NCBI RefSeq assembly: GCF_016234775.1
Contig: NZ_JACRAH010000050.1
Location: 1 to 64,000, forward strand
DNA from: Aquabacterium sp.
GTDB lineage: Bacteria > Pseudomonadota > Gammaproteobacteria > Burkholderiales > Burkholderiaceae_C
Direction: 5' to 3'
Length of the DNA: 64,000 nucleotides
Position 1 is the first letter of the stretch. Each line of letters starts with the position of its first letter. Positions 34,421 through 43,814 of the stretch are shown piece after piece. The notes under the pieces were generated by a model. That model was not told the origin of the DNA. It saw only the letters and a program-made list of their open reading frames with translations, and ran no database searches. The translations under genes and the position numbers were made by a program.

Positions 34421-37400
34421 GCAAGCCAGATTGAAAGCAGTCAAAGGGACCGATGAGCCCCTGACGCTGGAGACCGTTCGCCAGCAGATTGACCAGTCCA
34501 TCCTGCGCAACGTCAACATGACGATGCGCATCGGCGCGGCTGGCGGTGTGATGCTGGCGATCGGCCTGAGCCTGATGCCCAATCAGGAGCCACACATCCG
34601 TCATTTGCGGATGGCCAGTGGCGCTCTGTTTGCGGTCCTGGCCATCGCGGCCATGCTGATCAACCAGCGCTGGGGCCCCAGGGTCGCCGCCACCGCTTTC
34701 GCGATCTTCACCATGATCGTGAATTACGGGCTGGCTCTGGCATTGGGCACGGGCATCTCGTCTTCGGCTGGGGCTGTACCCGCTGCGCTCATCGTGGTGA
34801 TGGGCTACGTGCACGGCCCCAAAGTGGGTGTTCTGGTAACACGGCTCTCCGTTGGCTGCGTGCTGGCCTTGCTCGCCGCGCAATGGTATGGCTTTATCCC
34901 CGGCATAGGCCCCACCAACACCCCGCCCGTGGCATCGTATGCCGTTGTGCTGATCATCGTCTTCATGGTGATCGACTCGACCATCACGCATTTCAGCCGC
35001 CTGTTCTGGAACGCCATGGCCACGATCGACAAGGCCCGCCAGGACCTGCAGGACAAGGTCGAGATGCAGGAGAAGACGCAGCGAGAGCTGGTCGACAGCA
35101 AGCAGCGCCTGGCCACCTTGCTGGACCACGCGCCCATGGCCGTGCTGATCTTCGACAAGGACACGGGGCGACTTCACTATGTGAACCATCACGCCCTGCA
35201 GGCCCATGGCGCCAAACGCACCAAGGACATTGGACGCCATCACCTGTTCACTGAAGACCCTTACACCCAGACCACATTTCTGGAGTACATCCACGCCACG
35301 CGAGACCACGGCGCACTGGAATTGCAATGGCGTACCGTCAAAAAAGATGGCGAATTCATCTGGTGGTCCGTCAAGCTCGACACCATCACGATTGACGACC
35401 AATCCTACGTCGTGGCGTTTGGGCATGACATCACCAAACGCCTGGAAGCCGAACAAGCGCTGATTGATCACCGTGCACACCTGGAAGAACAGGTCAAGGC
35501 CCGCACCGCAGAAGTGCTGGTCCAGCAACATCGACTGGAAACCGTGATCGAGGCCTTGCCTGTGAGCCTGACGATCAAGGACCGACAAGGCCGTTACCAG
35601 CTCAGCAACAAGGTCTTCGAGGAAGCCTCTGGTCTGAGCAAGGAGCTGCTGCTGGGCAACACGGCTGACGAGCTCTTCCCGCCCGCCATGGCCGAGCAGA
35701 TCCGCGAGCACGATCACAATCTGCTCAATGGCACGGACATGGTCCGCTACGAGAACTCCCGCATGCGCCGCGACGGCAGTCGCCGCGATCATCTCGTGAC
35801 CAAAGTACCCTTGCTCGATGCCTTTGGGCAGCCCGAGGCCATCCTCACCCTGGCCGTGGACATCACCGATCAGAAGACCATGCAGCGCGAGCTGGTCGAC
35901 GCCAAGACAGAGGCCGAGCGACTGGCAAGGGTCAAGACCGAGTTCCTCGCCAACATGAGCCATGAAATCCGCACCCCGCTGCATGGCGTGCTGGGCCTGG
36001 CCCAGGTCGGCCAGAAATGCCCGCCTGGTGATCCTCAGGTTCAACAGATTCTGGAGCGCATCACCCGATCGGGGCGCCACCTGCTGGGCGTGATCAATGA
36101 CATCCTCGATTTCTCCAAGATCGATGCGGGCAAGCTCACCATCGAAAAGTGCGCACTGGATCCGCGTCAACTGGCCGAGGATGCCGTGGCCATGGTGGAA
36201 GAACGCGCATCGACCAAGAGCCTGAGTCTCGATTTCCAGTGCGAAGGCGTGCCACCCGCCGTGATCGGCGACCCGCTGCGCATTCGTCAGATCCTGATCA
36301 ACCTGCTGAGCAATGGCGTCAAATTCACCGAAAAAGGTGGCGTGACGCTCACCCTGTCGGCCAGCCACGGCAAGCTGTACTTCGCCATCAAGGACTCCGG
36401 CATCGGCATGCACCACGAGGCGCAGGAGCGGGTGTTCTCACCTTTCGAGCAGGCAGATGGTTCCACATCGCGCCGCTTTGGTGGCACCGGCCTGGGCCTG
36501 AGCATCAGCCGAAAGCTCGCCTTGTTGATGGGTGGCGACATCACACTCAACAGCGCCCTGGGAGAGGGCTCGACCTTCACCCTCGTGCTGCCGCTGGAAG
36601 AAGCCGATGCGACCAGCCTGCCTCATCCCGATGAGGGCCTGACCTCGCCGGCCAGCGCCGACATCGATACGCCTCGCCTGTCCGGCTTGCGCATCCTCGC
36701 CGCCGATGATGTGGACATCAACCGCGAGATACTGCTGGGCCTGCTGACCCAGCAGGAGGCAGAAGTTCATTGCGCTGAGAACGGCAAGCAGGCCCTGCAG
36801 ATCCACAAGGAACAAGGTGCAGGCTATTTCGACATTGTGCTGATGGACGTGCAGATGCCCGTGATGAACGGCTTGCAGGCCACCGAACTGCTGCTGATGC
36901 GCGAGCCTGAATTGCCCATCGTGGCCTTGACGGCCCACGCCATGGCCGAAGAACGACAACGCTGCACGGACGCGGGCATGGTCGGCCACCTGGCCAAGCC
37001 CTTTGACGCCGACGACATGATCCGCCTGATCCTGCGACACAGCCGCAGCACACCCAAAGCGCCTGTTGCGGAGCCGCCACCCGTACCGCCCGTGCAACGG
37101 GAAGAAGCCTCCAGCAGCGCACAAGTAACACGCCAGGCTGATATGCCACCCGAAGCGGACCCCGGAGAGGCCGCGCTAGACATGGCCGGCGCCCTGAAGC
37201 GTTGCGGTGGTAAAGACGCGCTGCTGCGCAAGCTGATCACGCGATTCAGTGAAGAACAAGCGGATTTTGTGAGCCGTTGCCAGCAATTGCTCTCTGAAGA
37301 CCCCGATCAGGCCAGGCGCGTGGCCCACATGCTCAAGGGCACTTCGGCCAACCTGGGACTGGAAGTGCTGTCGCGCCATGCCGGCGACCTGGAAAACGCC

Positions 37401-37514
37401 CTCATTGCGCAAGACACGCCCCTGGTCAGCCGCACGCTGATGACGCTCAACACAGCCCTGCAACAGCACATCACCCTGCTGAAACGGTGGCTGGCCGAAC
37501 AGGTCCCGGCCTGA
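34413..37514 (+). CDS. Hybrid sensor histidine kinase (TM-PAS-PAS-HisKA-HATPase-REC-HPt)
   Basis: A 1033-residue membrane sensor kinase. In order: about six hydrophobic segments (residues 40-200), a coiled linker, two PAS domains (starting LLDHAPMAVLIFDKDTG and VIEALPVSLTIKDRQGRY), HisKA with His517 in NMSHEIRTP, HATPase_c (NLLSNGVKFT, DSGIGM, GTGLGLSI), a receiver domain with Asp812 in MDVQMPVMNG, and a C-terminal HPt domain with His972 in AHMLKGTSANLG. All phosphorelay residues are present. The ATG at 34413 overlaps the response regulator gene by 8 bases. The signal sensed is unknown. Confidence 0.94.
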   Translation: MAEQARLKAVKGTDEPLTLETVRQQIDQSILRNVNMTMRIGAAGGVMLAIGLSLMPNQEPHIRHLRMASGALFAVLAIAAMLINQRWGPRVAATAFAIFTMIVNYGLALALGTGISSSAGAVPAALIVVMGYVHGPKVGVLVTRLSVGCVLALLAAQWYGFIPGIGPTNTPPVASYAVVLIIVFMVIDSTITHFSRLFWNAMATIDKARQDLQDKVEMQEKTQRELVDSKQRLATLLDHAPMAVLIFDKDTGRLHYVNHHALQAHGAKRTKDIGRHHLFTEDPYTQTTFLEYIHATRDHGALELQWRTVKKDGEFIWWSVKLDTITIDDQSYVVAFGHDITKRLEAEQALIDHRAHLEEQVKARTAEVLVQQHRLETVIEALPVSLTIKDRQGRYQLSNKVFEEASGLSKELLLGNTADELFPPAMAEQIREHDHNLLNGTDMVRYENSRMRRDGSRRDHLVTKVPLLDAFGQPEAILTLAVDITDQKTMQRELVDAKTEAERLARVKTEFLANMSHEIRTPLHGVLGLAQVGQKCPPGDPQVQQILERITRSGRHLLGVINDILDFSKIDAGKLTIEKCALDPRQLAEDAVAMVEERASTKSLSLDFQCEGVPPAVIGDPLRIRQILINLLSNGVKFTEKGGVTLTLSASHGKLYFAIKDSGIGMHHEAQERVFSPFEQADGSTSRRFGGTGLGLSISRKLALLMGGDITLNSALGEGSTFTLVLPLEEADATSLPHPDEGLTSPASADIDTPRLSGLRILAADDVDINREILLGLLTQQEAEVHCAENGKQALQIHKEQGAGYFDIVLMDVQMPVMNGLQATELLLMREPELPIVALTAHAMAEERQRCTDAGMVGHLAKPFDADDMIRLILRHSRSTPKAPVAEPPPVPPVQREEASSSAQVTRQADMPPEADPGEAALDMAGALKRCGGKDALLRKLITRFSEEQADFVSRCQQLLSEDPDQARRVAHMLKGTSANLGLEVLSRHAGDLENALIAQDTPLVSRTLMTLNTALQQHITLLKRWLAEQVPA

Positions 37515-37542
37515 AGCTGCACGACATCGCATACAATCGCAA

Positions 37543-37642
37543 GTGACGGGCCTCCCCGCATGGGGGTGCGGCCAACCGGGTCAGGTCGGGAACGAAGCAG
37601 CCCTAACCGATTACCTTCAGTGCCGGGGTTCAGGCTCGTCAC
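37543..37642 (+). ncRNA. ffs: 4.5S signal recognition particle RNA
   Basis: The hallmark apical domain is present at 37580-37602: GGTCAGGTCG, then GGAA, then CGAAGCAGCC, i.e. the symmetric and asymmetric loops that bind Ffh. The ends pair: GTGACG-GGCCT at 37543 with AGGCT-CGTCAC ending at 37642, making a ~100-base hairpin. A TACAAT -10 lies at 37532-37537, placing the start at about 37543. The base pair closing the GGAA tetraloop is G-C instead of the E. coli C-G, a compensatory change. Confidence 0.93.
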
Positions 37643-37743
37643 CCCAATTCCTGTTTTGATGCCCCCTGCGTCGCGGCCGGGACCGAACTTCCGCGAAGTT
37701 CGGGGCGCGTTCATCGCTCCACTCTCGCCCGCAACCCTGGCTC

Positions 37744-38865
37744 ATGGCATCGACTCCGCTCCCTCCCGCATCCGCTCCCACCTCCGGTAATACCCAAGTC
37801 AGCATCGACCTGGGCGACCGCAGTTACGACATCCTGATCGGCGGCGGCCTGCTGGTGGCCGACACCTTTGCCGGCCTGCCCAAGTCGTCCAAGGCGCTGA
37901 TCGTCACCAACACCACGGTGGGCCCGCTGTACACGGCCAAGCTTCGTGCCGCATTGGTGCCGCATCACAAGACCGTGCTGGACGTGGAACTGCCCGATGG
38001 CGAGCAGTACAAGGACTGGCCGGCCCTCAACCAGATCTTCACCAGGCTCCTGGAAGAAGCCGCCGACCGCAAGACCGTGCTGTACGCCTTGGGCGGCGGC
38101 GTGGTGGGCGACATGACCGGCTTTGCCGCCGCCTGCTACATGCGCGGCGTGCCCTTCGTGCAGGTGCCCACCACCTTGCTGGCCCAGGTCGATTCCAGCG
38201 TGGGCGGCAAAACGGCCATCAACCACCCGGCCGGCAAGAACATGATCGGGGCTTTCTACCAGCCCCAACGCGTGATCTGCGACCTCGACACGCTGGACAC
38301 CCTGCCCCAGCGTGAACTGCTCGCCGGCCTGGCCGAAGTCATCAAGTACGGGCCTATCGCTGACGCCGAGTTCCTGAGCTGGCTCGAAGCGAACATGGAC
38401 AAACTGCTGGCCCGCGACCGCGCCTCACTGATGCATGCCGTCAAGCGCTCGTGCGAGATCAAGGCCTGGGTTGTCGGTCAGGACGAAAAGGAATCCGGCC
38501 TGCGCGCCATCCTGAACTATGGCCACACCTTCGGTCACGCGATCGAAGCCGGCATGGGCTATGGCGCCTGGCTGCACGGCGAGGCCGTGGGTTGCGGCAT
38601 GGTCATGGCCACGGATCTGTCAGCCCGACTGGGCCTGATCGATAAGGCCACCGCCCAACGCATCCGCACGCTGATCGAACGCACCGGGCTGCCCGTCAAG
38701 GGGCCGGACCTGGGGCCCGACCGCTACATCGAGCTGATGCAGGTCGACAAGAAGGCCGAAGGTGGCGAGATCAAGTTCGTGGTCGTGGGGCCGCTCGGCC
38801 AGGCCACCACACGGTCGGCACCAGACGCCCTGGTCCGCGACGTGATTGCCGCGCATACCCGCTGA
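37744..38865 (+). CDS. aroB: 3-dehydroquinate synthase
   Basis: A 373-residue NAD- and zinc-dependent enzyme converting DAHP to 3-dehydroquinate in the shikimate pathway. Clear motifs: [23 protein letters not shown] near 114-128, [20 protein letters not shown] near 141-160 and [12 protein letters not shown] near 258-269 with a zinc-binding His. The N-terminus has a short Pro/Ser-rich extension of about 15 residues. The usual shikimate kinase partner (aroK) is not upstream; the SRP RNA is there instead. dgt follows by 24 bases. Confidence 0.97.
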   Translation: MASTPLPPASAPTSGNTQVSIDLGDRSYDILIGGGLLVADTFAGLPKSSKALIVTNTTVGPLYTAKLRAALVPHHKTVLDVELPDGEQYKDWPALNQIFTRLLEEAADRKTVLYALGGGVVGDMTGFAAACYMRGVPFVQVPTTLLAQVDSSVGGKTAINHPAGKNMIGAFYQPQRVICDLDTLDTLPQRELLAGLAEVIKYGPIADAEFLSWLEANMDKLLARDRASLMHAVKRSCEIKAWVVGQDEKESGLRAILNYGHTFGHAIEAGMGYGAWLHGEAVGCGMVMATDLSARLGLIDKATAQRIRTLIERTGLPVKGPDLGPDRYIELMQVDKKAEGGEIKFVVVGPLGQATTRSAPDALVRDVIAAHTR

Positions 38866-38889
38866 TCTACTTCTGAACAGAACAAACCG

Positions 38890-40017
38890 ATGTGGTTAGC
38901 CCCTTACGCCAGTCAGCCTGAGCAAACAAGGGGGCGCCGCTTCCCCGAACCGCCCGCCCCCACGCGCAGCGACTTCCAGCGTGACCGCGACCGCATCGTG
39001 CACAGCACAGCGTTCCGGCGCCTGGTCTACAAGACCCAGGTCTTCCTCAACCACGAGGGCGATCTGTTTCGCACCCGCCTGACGCACTCGCTGGAGGTGG
39101 CGCAATTGGGGCGGTCCATCTCCCGCTCGCTGGGTTTCAACGAGGATGTGGTGGAAGCCATTGCGCTGGCCCATGATCTGGGCCACACCCCCTTTGGCCA
39201 CGCGGGCCAGGACGCGCTCAACGAGTGCATGAAGGGGCACGGCGGCTTCGAGCACAACCTGCAATCGCTGCGCGTGGTGGACAAGCTCGAAGAGCGCTAC
39301 CCCGGCTTCGACGGGCTCAACCTCAGTTTTGAAACCCGCGAAGGCATCCTCAAGCACTGTTCCAAAGTCCATGCCGAACTGCTGGAAACGCAAGAGCCCA
39401 ACGGCGTGGGCCGCCGCTTTCTGGATGGCACCCAGCCCAGCCTGGAAGCCCAGTTGTGCAACCTCGCCGACGAGATTGCCTACAACGCCCACGACATCGA
39501 CGATGGCGTGCGCTCCGGCCTGATCACCATCGAGCAACTGGAAGCCGTGCCCTTGTTCGTGCGCTTTCGCGACGAGACGCTCTCGGAGCACCCGCACGTC
39601 ACGGGCAAACGCCTGCTGTTCGACACCATCCGCCGCATGCTGTCGCAACAGGTGTACGACGTGATCGACGCCACGCGCGCCAGGTTGGCCGAGCACATGC
39701 CGCTCACCGCCGATGAGGCCCGCAACTGCCCGCCGCTGGTGCGTTTCAGCCAGCCGATGCGAGAAGCCAGCACGCAACTCAAGCGCTTCCTGTTCAAGGA
39801 ACTGTATCGTCACCCGCAGGTCAATGAGACCACCGCGAGGGCCAAGCTGGTGCTGATCGAACTTTTCAACGCCTACGTGGATCAACCTGAGTCGATGCCT
39901 GCGGATTTTGCGCGCCGCGACGACCTGCACCGCTCGGTCGCGGATTACATCGCCGGCATGACGGATCGTTTCGCAGTGCGGGAACACGAGCGCCTGACCG
40001 GGCGCAAGCTGTTCTGA
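38890..40017 (+). CDS. dgt: Deoxyguanosinetriphosphate triphosphohydrolase-like protein
   Basis: A 375-residue HD-domain dNTP triphosphohydrolase (dGTPase-like family). It carries RDRDRIVHSTAFRRLVYKTQ, LTHSLEVAQLGRSI and the HD motif ALAHDLGHTPFGHAG near 92-106. The aroB-dgt order is standard in betaproteobacteria and the two are likely co-transcribed. Substrate preference among dNTPs is not decidable from sequence. Confidence 0.95.
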   Translation: MWLAPYASQPEQTRGRRFPEPPAPTRSDFQRDRDRIVHSTAFRRLVYKTQVFLNHEGDLFRTRLTHSLEVAQLGRSISRSLGFNEDVVEAIALAHDLGHTPFGHAGQDALNECMKGHGGFEHNLQSLRVVDKLEERYPGFDGLNLSFETREGILKHCSKVHAELLETQEPNGVGRRFLDGTQPSLEAQLCNLADEIAYNAHDIDDGVRSGLITIEQLEAVPLFVRFRDETLSEHPHVTGKRLLFDTIRRMLSQQVYDVIDATRARLAEHMPLTADEARNCPPLVRFSQPMREASTQLKRFLFKELYRHPQVNETTARAKLVLIELFNAYVDQPESMPADFARRDDLHRSVADYIAGMTDRFAVREHERLTGRKLF

Positions 40018-40092
40018 ACCCCGGACAAACCATGATGATCCCTACAATCAGCTGAATCGCGTCCGATACAAAGATCAGTTTCAGAGAGCACC

Positions 40093-40671
40093 ATGGCGTT
40101 CACGTTCCCCTATCCGCATGCAAGCCGACTGGCCCTGGCTGCCGGTCTGGCCGTCTGTGCCCCGCTGGCACAGGCCGCCGTGCTGGATTTTGAAGACAAA
40201 GTTTGCGCCAGGAGCCAACCCATCTGCAACCTGGGTGATGTTTATCGCGCCAAAGGCTATGTCCTGAGCTATGCACCGGCGCCGGATGACGAACACCCCA
40301 TCGGGTTTCATGTGGTGGGTCGCCAGTGGGCGCCCAATGTGGGTGGCAGCATCGCCATGCTGGCAAACAGTTGCAACGCCACCACCACGTTGGCCTCACA
40401 AGCCGGCAAGCCGTTTTCCGTGCTGACCATGGATCTGGCCGAAGCCAATGCAGACAGCCCTGCCCGCGTGACCTTCACCGGGCTCAAGACGGACGGCACG
40501 ACCGTGCGGCTGGCTGTCAATCTGGACGGCAAGCCCGGATGGCAGCGCATCGTGCTGCCCGGAACGTTCTACAACCTGATTTCACTGCAGTGGGTCCAGG
40601 GCGACTGCGTCGACAACAAGTCGCACATGTTCGACAACATCCTGGTCATGCCAGGCATCTCGACGCGCTGA
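40093..40671 (+). CDS. Exported protein of unknown function
   Basis: A 192-residue protein with a cleavable signal peptide: RLALAAGLAVCAPLAQAAV, cut after AQA near residue 28. The mature part starts VLDFEDKVCARSQPICNL, a common opening of secreted beta-sandwich proteins (PEP-CTERM-like), and ends HMFDNILVMPGISTR, but there is no PEP-CTERM tail. Four cysteines could form disulfides. A TACAAT -10-like sequence lies at 40043-40048. Confidence 0.7.
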   Translation: MAFTFPYPHASRLALAAGLAVCAPLAQAAVLDFEDKVCARSQPICNLGDVYRAKGYVLSYAPAPDDEHPIGFHVVGRQWAPNVGGSIAMLANSCNATTTLASQAGKPFSVLTMDLAEANADSPARVTFTGLKTDGTTVRLAVNLDGKPGWQRIVLPGTFYNLISLQWVQGDCVDNKSHMFDNILVMPGISTR

Positions 40672-40680
40672 ACTCGTTTC

Positions 40681-41052
40681 TCAGAACGTCAGCTCATAGC
40701 GCATGGTCACGCCATCGCGCTTGAAGCCCAGACGGTAGTTGTCGTAGCAGATTTCCGCACGGCGATTGAGGCGCAAGGCCCCTTGTTGCTGCATGGCCAG
40801 GCCCTGCACCTGACCGGAATCGGGCTCCCACTCGACGCGCAAATCCTTGAGTTGCTCGGACAGCAACTTGCCTACCAACCGCGCCAGCGTCGGCACAGCG
40901 GCTGCGCGAGGGCTGGAAGGAGGCTCCATGGCCTTGAGATGCGCCTGTACCGTACTGACCTGCTGTACCACTTCGGTGTCCGCATCTTCCGCGCGCGCAG
41001 TCACCATCATCGACATCAGTATCGACAACACCAGAATCAGTCGCACACGCAT
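40681..41052 (-). CDS. Small exported protein of unknown function
   Basis: A 123-residue protein with a signal peptide MRVRLILVLSILMSMMVTAR ending at ARA. The mature part is charged, with VQAHLKAMEPPSSPRAA and a C-terminal AEICYDNYRLGFKRDGV. I recognise no family. GGAGAG precedes the ATG at 41052. It is convergent with the exported protein before it, 9 bases apart at the stops. The gap 41053-41243 that follows carries a sigma28-like site. Confidence 0.65.
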   Translation of the reverse strand: MRVRLILVLSILMSMMVTARAEDADTEVVQQVSTVQAHLKAMEPPSSPRAAAVPTLARLVGKLLSEQLKDLRVEWEPDSGQVQGLAMQQQGALRLNRRAEICYDNYRLGFKRDGVTMRYELTF

Positions 41053-41195
41053 GGGGCTCTCCTGCATCGACTCGGTTTGAGCTTAGTACCTGAGATTGAT
41101 TCTGCAATGGTGTGATCATGGGGTAAGCCTTCAGTAGCGCCTCGCCGGTGTCTCTATTTAGGTGTTGTCCCAGGCCCTGTTTCGGGGTTTGGCCC

Positions 41196-41222
41196 TCAAG
41201 TTCGACGCCACAATGCCGAGCA
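41196..41222 (+). promoter_or_regulatory. Sigma28-like promoter before the glycosylation operon
   Basis: TCAAGTTC at 41196-41203, an 11-base spacer, and GCCGAGCA at 41215-41222. This resembles the enteric FliA consensus TAAAGTTT-N11-GCCGATAA and the other candidate sites in this window. The start would fall near 41229, only about 15 bases before the ATG at 41244. Confidence 0.5.
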
Positions 41223-41243
41223 CCTCTCCCACTCGGACTGCTC

Positions 41244-42260
41244 ATGCCTCGCATTGCCCTGGTGATGATTGCACGCGACGAAGCGCGCTGCATCGTGCGC
41301 TGTCTGCGCAGTGTGCGTCCCTGGGTCGATGACATGATCGTGCTGGACACGGGTTCTACCGACCAGACCATTGCGCTGGCCCAGGCCGAAGGCGCTCAGG
41401 TTCACCACTTCACCTGGATCAACGATTTTGCGGCAGCGCGCAATGCCGCCCTGGCCTGCAGCGATGCAGACTGGAACCTGATCCTGGATGCCGACGAAAC
41501 GCTGGACGAAGGCGGCCCTCTCATTGCCGCATTGCGCAGTCAGCAGCCTGACTTCATCGGCCGGATCGACGTACGCAGCAGCTACACCACGGATAGCCAG
41601 CAGCCCGCCCAGGCCGCATCCAGCTGGTTGCCCCGCGTGCTGCCCAAGGGCGTTCGTTATGAGGGACGTGTGCATGAGCAACCCGTGTCCACCCTGCCGC
41701 GCCAGGATCTGGCTGTGACCGTTGGGCACGACGGCTACATGCCCGCGCAGATGCTGTCCAAAGGCAGCCGCAACCAGTCCCTGCTCAAGCTGGCGGTGGC
41801 GGAGCGACCGCAGGATGCCTACCTGCACTATCAACTTGGCAAAGATGAAGAAGTGCACGACCGCTTCGACACGGCCTGGCAGGCCTACGCGCGTAGCCTG
41901 CAATTGCTGGGGCCACAAGCCAGGCGAGATCCCCCCTGGCGACATGACCTGATCCTGCGCAGCCTGTTCACATTGAAGGCCAAAGGGCAACTGGATGAAG
42001 CCATTCACCTGGCTGAAACCGAGATGCCAAACTGGCCTGATTCGCCAGATTTTTATTTCGTGCTCGGCGACGTGCTGCTGGACCTGGCCATGGCCCAGCC
42101 CGACCAGGCTGGCGACATCCTGCCCATGGTGGAAAACGCCTGGCGCCAGTGCCTGAGCATCGGCGAGAACCCCGCGCTGGAGGGCGCCGTGCATGGCCGA
42201 GGCAGCCACCTGGCTCGCCACAATCTGGACCTGCTGCTCGGCACCATGGCCGCGATCTGA
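41244..42260 (+). CDS. Family 2 glycosyltransferase with TPR-like C-terminus
   Basis: A 338-residue protein. The first ~220 residues are a GT-A glycosyltransferase: IALVMIARDEARCIVRCL at the N-terminus, VLDTGSTDQT near 34-43 and the metal-binding LILDADETLDEGG near 78-90. The second part has helical repeat character (AYLHYQLGKDEEVHDRFDTA, DFYFVLGDVLLDLA), as in many glycosyltransferases that modify bacterial surface proteins. It is the first gene of a five-gene operon. The start at 41244 gives a natural N-terminus; the frame to 41148 is not supported. Confidence 0.88.
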   Translation: MPRIALVMIARDEARCIVRCLRSVRPWVDDMIVLDTGSTDQTIALAQAEGAQVHHFTWINDFAAARNAALACSDADWNLILDADETLDEGGPLIAALRSQQPDFIGRIDVRSSYTTDSQQPAQAASSWLPRVLPKGVRYEGRVHEQPVSTLPRQDLAVTVGHDGYMPAQMLSKGSRNQSLLKLAVAERPQDAYLHYQLGKDEEVHDRFDTAWQAYARSLQLLGPQARRDPPWRHDLILRSLFTLKAKGQLDEAIHLAETEMPNWPDSPDFYFVLGDVLLDLAMAQPDQAGDILPMVENAWRQCLSIGENPALEGAVHGRGSHLARHNLDLLLGTMAAI

Positions 42261-42350
42261 AGGGGTCCAGCCTGCTCAGGCCGGGATTAATGCACTCTTC
42301 GCGCACCTGATTGGCGGATCGGCCCTGGGCGAAAAGCCCATCATGGCAGT

Positions 42351-43814
42351 ATGAATGCACCTGCCACTTTCAATGCGCCCCCACCTGCCCTGATCGTGAT
42401 CAGCGGTGGTGCGCCGGCCTCCACCAGCCACGAGCGCGCGGCCCGTGCGGCAGCACCCGCCCTGCAAAAGCTGCTGGCTGCCCTGCAACCCGCCGACCGC
42501 GTGCTGGAGCTGGGCTGTGGCCTCGGCGAACTCGCCCAGGCCTACAAGGCGCGCCATGGCGAATGCCACTGGGTAGGCGTCAGCAGCCATCCGGTGCAGC
42601 CTGGCCAGATGCATGCATCCGTCAACCAGACGCTGAGCGTGGACCTCCACGCCAACAGCATCCTGCACATTGGCGCCAGCTTCGACCTGATCATCGTCAA
42701 CCGGCTGGAGCACCTGCCCAACGCCGCCCGCACGCTGGCCGAACTGGGCGAATTGCTGACGCCCGGCGGCAAACTGTTCGTGCTGGCCGAAAACCATGCC
42801 TGCCTGTCCGCCATGGCGCACCTCATCGAGGCTGACCCCTCCACCGGCATCGCCGCCCTGCCCGACGATCCGCTGGGCATGGACAAGGCTCACCCTCGCT
42901 TCCAGTCCCACTCCACCATCTTCAAACTGCTCCTGGACGCAGGTTGGACGCCATCGCTGGCGGACCACGTGCCCGAGCAAGGCGTGGACGACAAACTGGC
43001 CGCAGCCGTGCGCTACATGGGCGATGCACTGGGTGTCCCGCCCGGCTGCGCCGACCGCGTCCACCGCATGAAGCATTTCATCATCGGCTGTCAACGCCAG
43101 TTCGATGACGCCGTTGCGCCCTCTTCGCGTGCGTTGTTCGATGTGGTGGTGCCCACCACCAAGGAACAGCAACTGCGCGTCAACGTCGAACAATCGCCTG
43201 GCCTGCAAGAAGTACAAGCACGCATCATTTCCTACCGCCATGCGGCCACGCCAGCCGAAGCGCTCACCCAATCGCTGCAGCACGTTGGCAGCGACTGGGT
43301 GTTGCTGTGCCATCAGGACGTGTACTTTCCCAAGGGGTTTGGCCAGCGCCTCAACGCCCTGCTGTCCACCATCTCGGCCGAAGACCGCCCCAAGACACTG
43401 CTGGGCTTCATCGGCATGGGCGTCAACCGCCAGACCGAGCAGCCTGAAGCGGCCGGCTTTGTGATCGACCGCGTGAACTGTGCCGACCACGCTGAATCAG
43501 ATGCCGTTGTGTCCATCGACGAGCTGGCCCTGGTCATTGCCAAAGACTCGCTGCATCAGATCGACCCCCACATCGGCTGGCACTTGTGGGCCACCGATCT
43601 GTGCCTGACCTCGATCTGCACCCACCGCGTGTTTCCGCGCATCGTGCGCATGCCCCTGTTCCACAACACGCAAAGTGGATGGCAGCTGCCCGAATCCTTC
43701 TACGACTCGGCGGAATACATCCTGCAAAAGCATTCGTCCTTCAGCACCATCCATTCGCTGTGTGGCGTCATCGATCAGGGCTTCGTGGCCCGACACCGGA
43801 GCACCAAGCCATGA
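42351..43814 (+). CDS. Methyltransferase-glycosyltransferase fusion
   Basis: A 487-residue two-domain protein. Residues ~30-245 are a class I SAM methyltransferase with motif I VLELGCGLGELA near 50-61 and LTPGGKLFVLAENH near 135-148. Residues ~260-480 resemble the StrF-like family 2 glycosyltransferase domain: FDVVVPTTKEQQLRVNVEQS, SDWVLLCHQDVYFP near 309-322 and HIGWHLWATDLCLTS. The stop overlaps the next glycosyltransferase start (ATGA). The fused enzymes may make and methylate the same sugar; this is an inference. Confidence 0.82.
   Translation: MNAPATFNAPPPALIVISGGAPASTSHERAARAAAPALQKLLAALQPADRVLELGCGLGELAQAYKARHGECHWVGVSSHPVQPGQMHASVNQTLSVDLHANSILHIGASFDLIIVNRLEHLPNAARTLAELGELLTPGGKLFVLAENHACLSAMAHLIEADPSTGIAALPDDPLGMDKAHPRFQSHSTIFKLLLDAGWTPSLADHVPEQGVDDKLAAAVRYMGDALGVPPGCADRVHRMKHFIIGCQRQFDDAVAPSSRALFDVVVPTTKEQQLRVNVEQSPGLQEVQARIISYRHAATPAEALTQSLQHVGSDWVLLCHQDVYFPKGFGQRLNALLSTISAEDRPKTLLGFIGMGVNRQTEQPEAAGFVIDRVNCADHAESDAVVSIDELALVIAKDSLHQIDPHIGWHLWATDLCLTSICTHRVFPRIVRMPLFHNTQSGWQLPESFYDSAEYILQKHSSFSTIHSLCGVIDQGFVARHRSTKP

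Noticed and set aside
34410-36416. 668-codon minus-strand frame
   Set aside because: It is antisense to the hybrid histidine kinase; composition is shadow-like, rich in His, Gly, Gln and Val.
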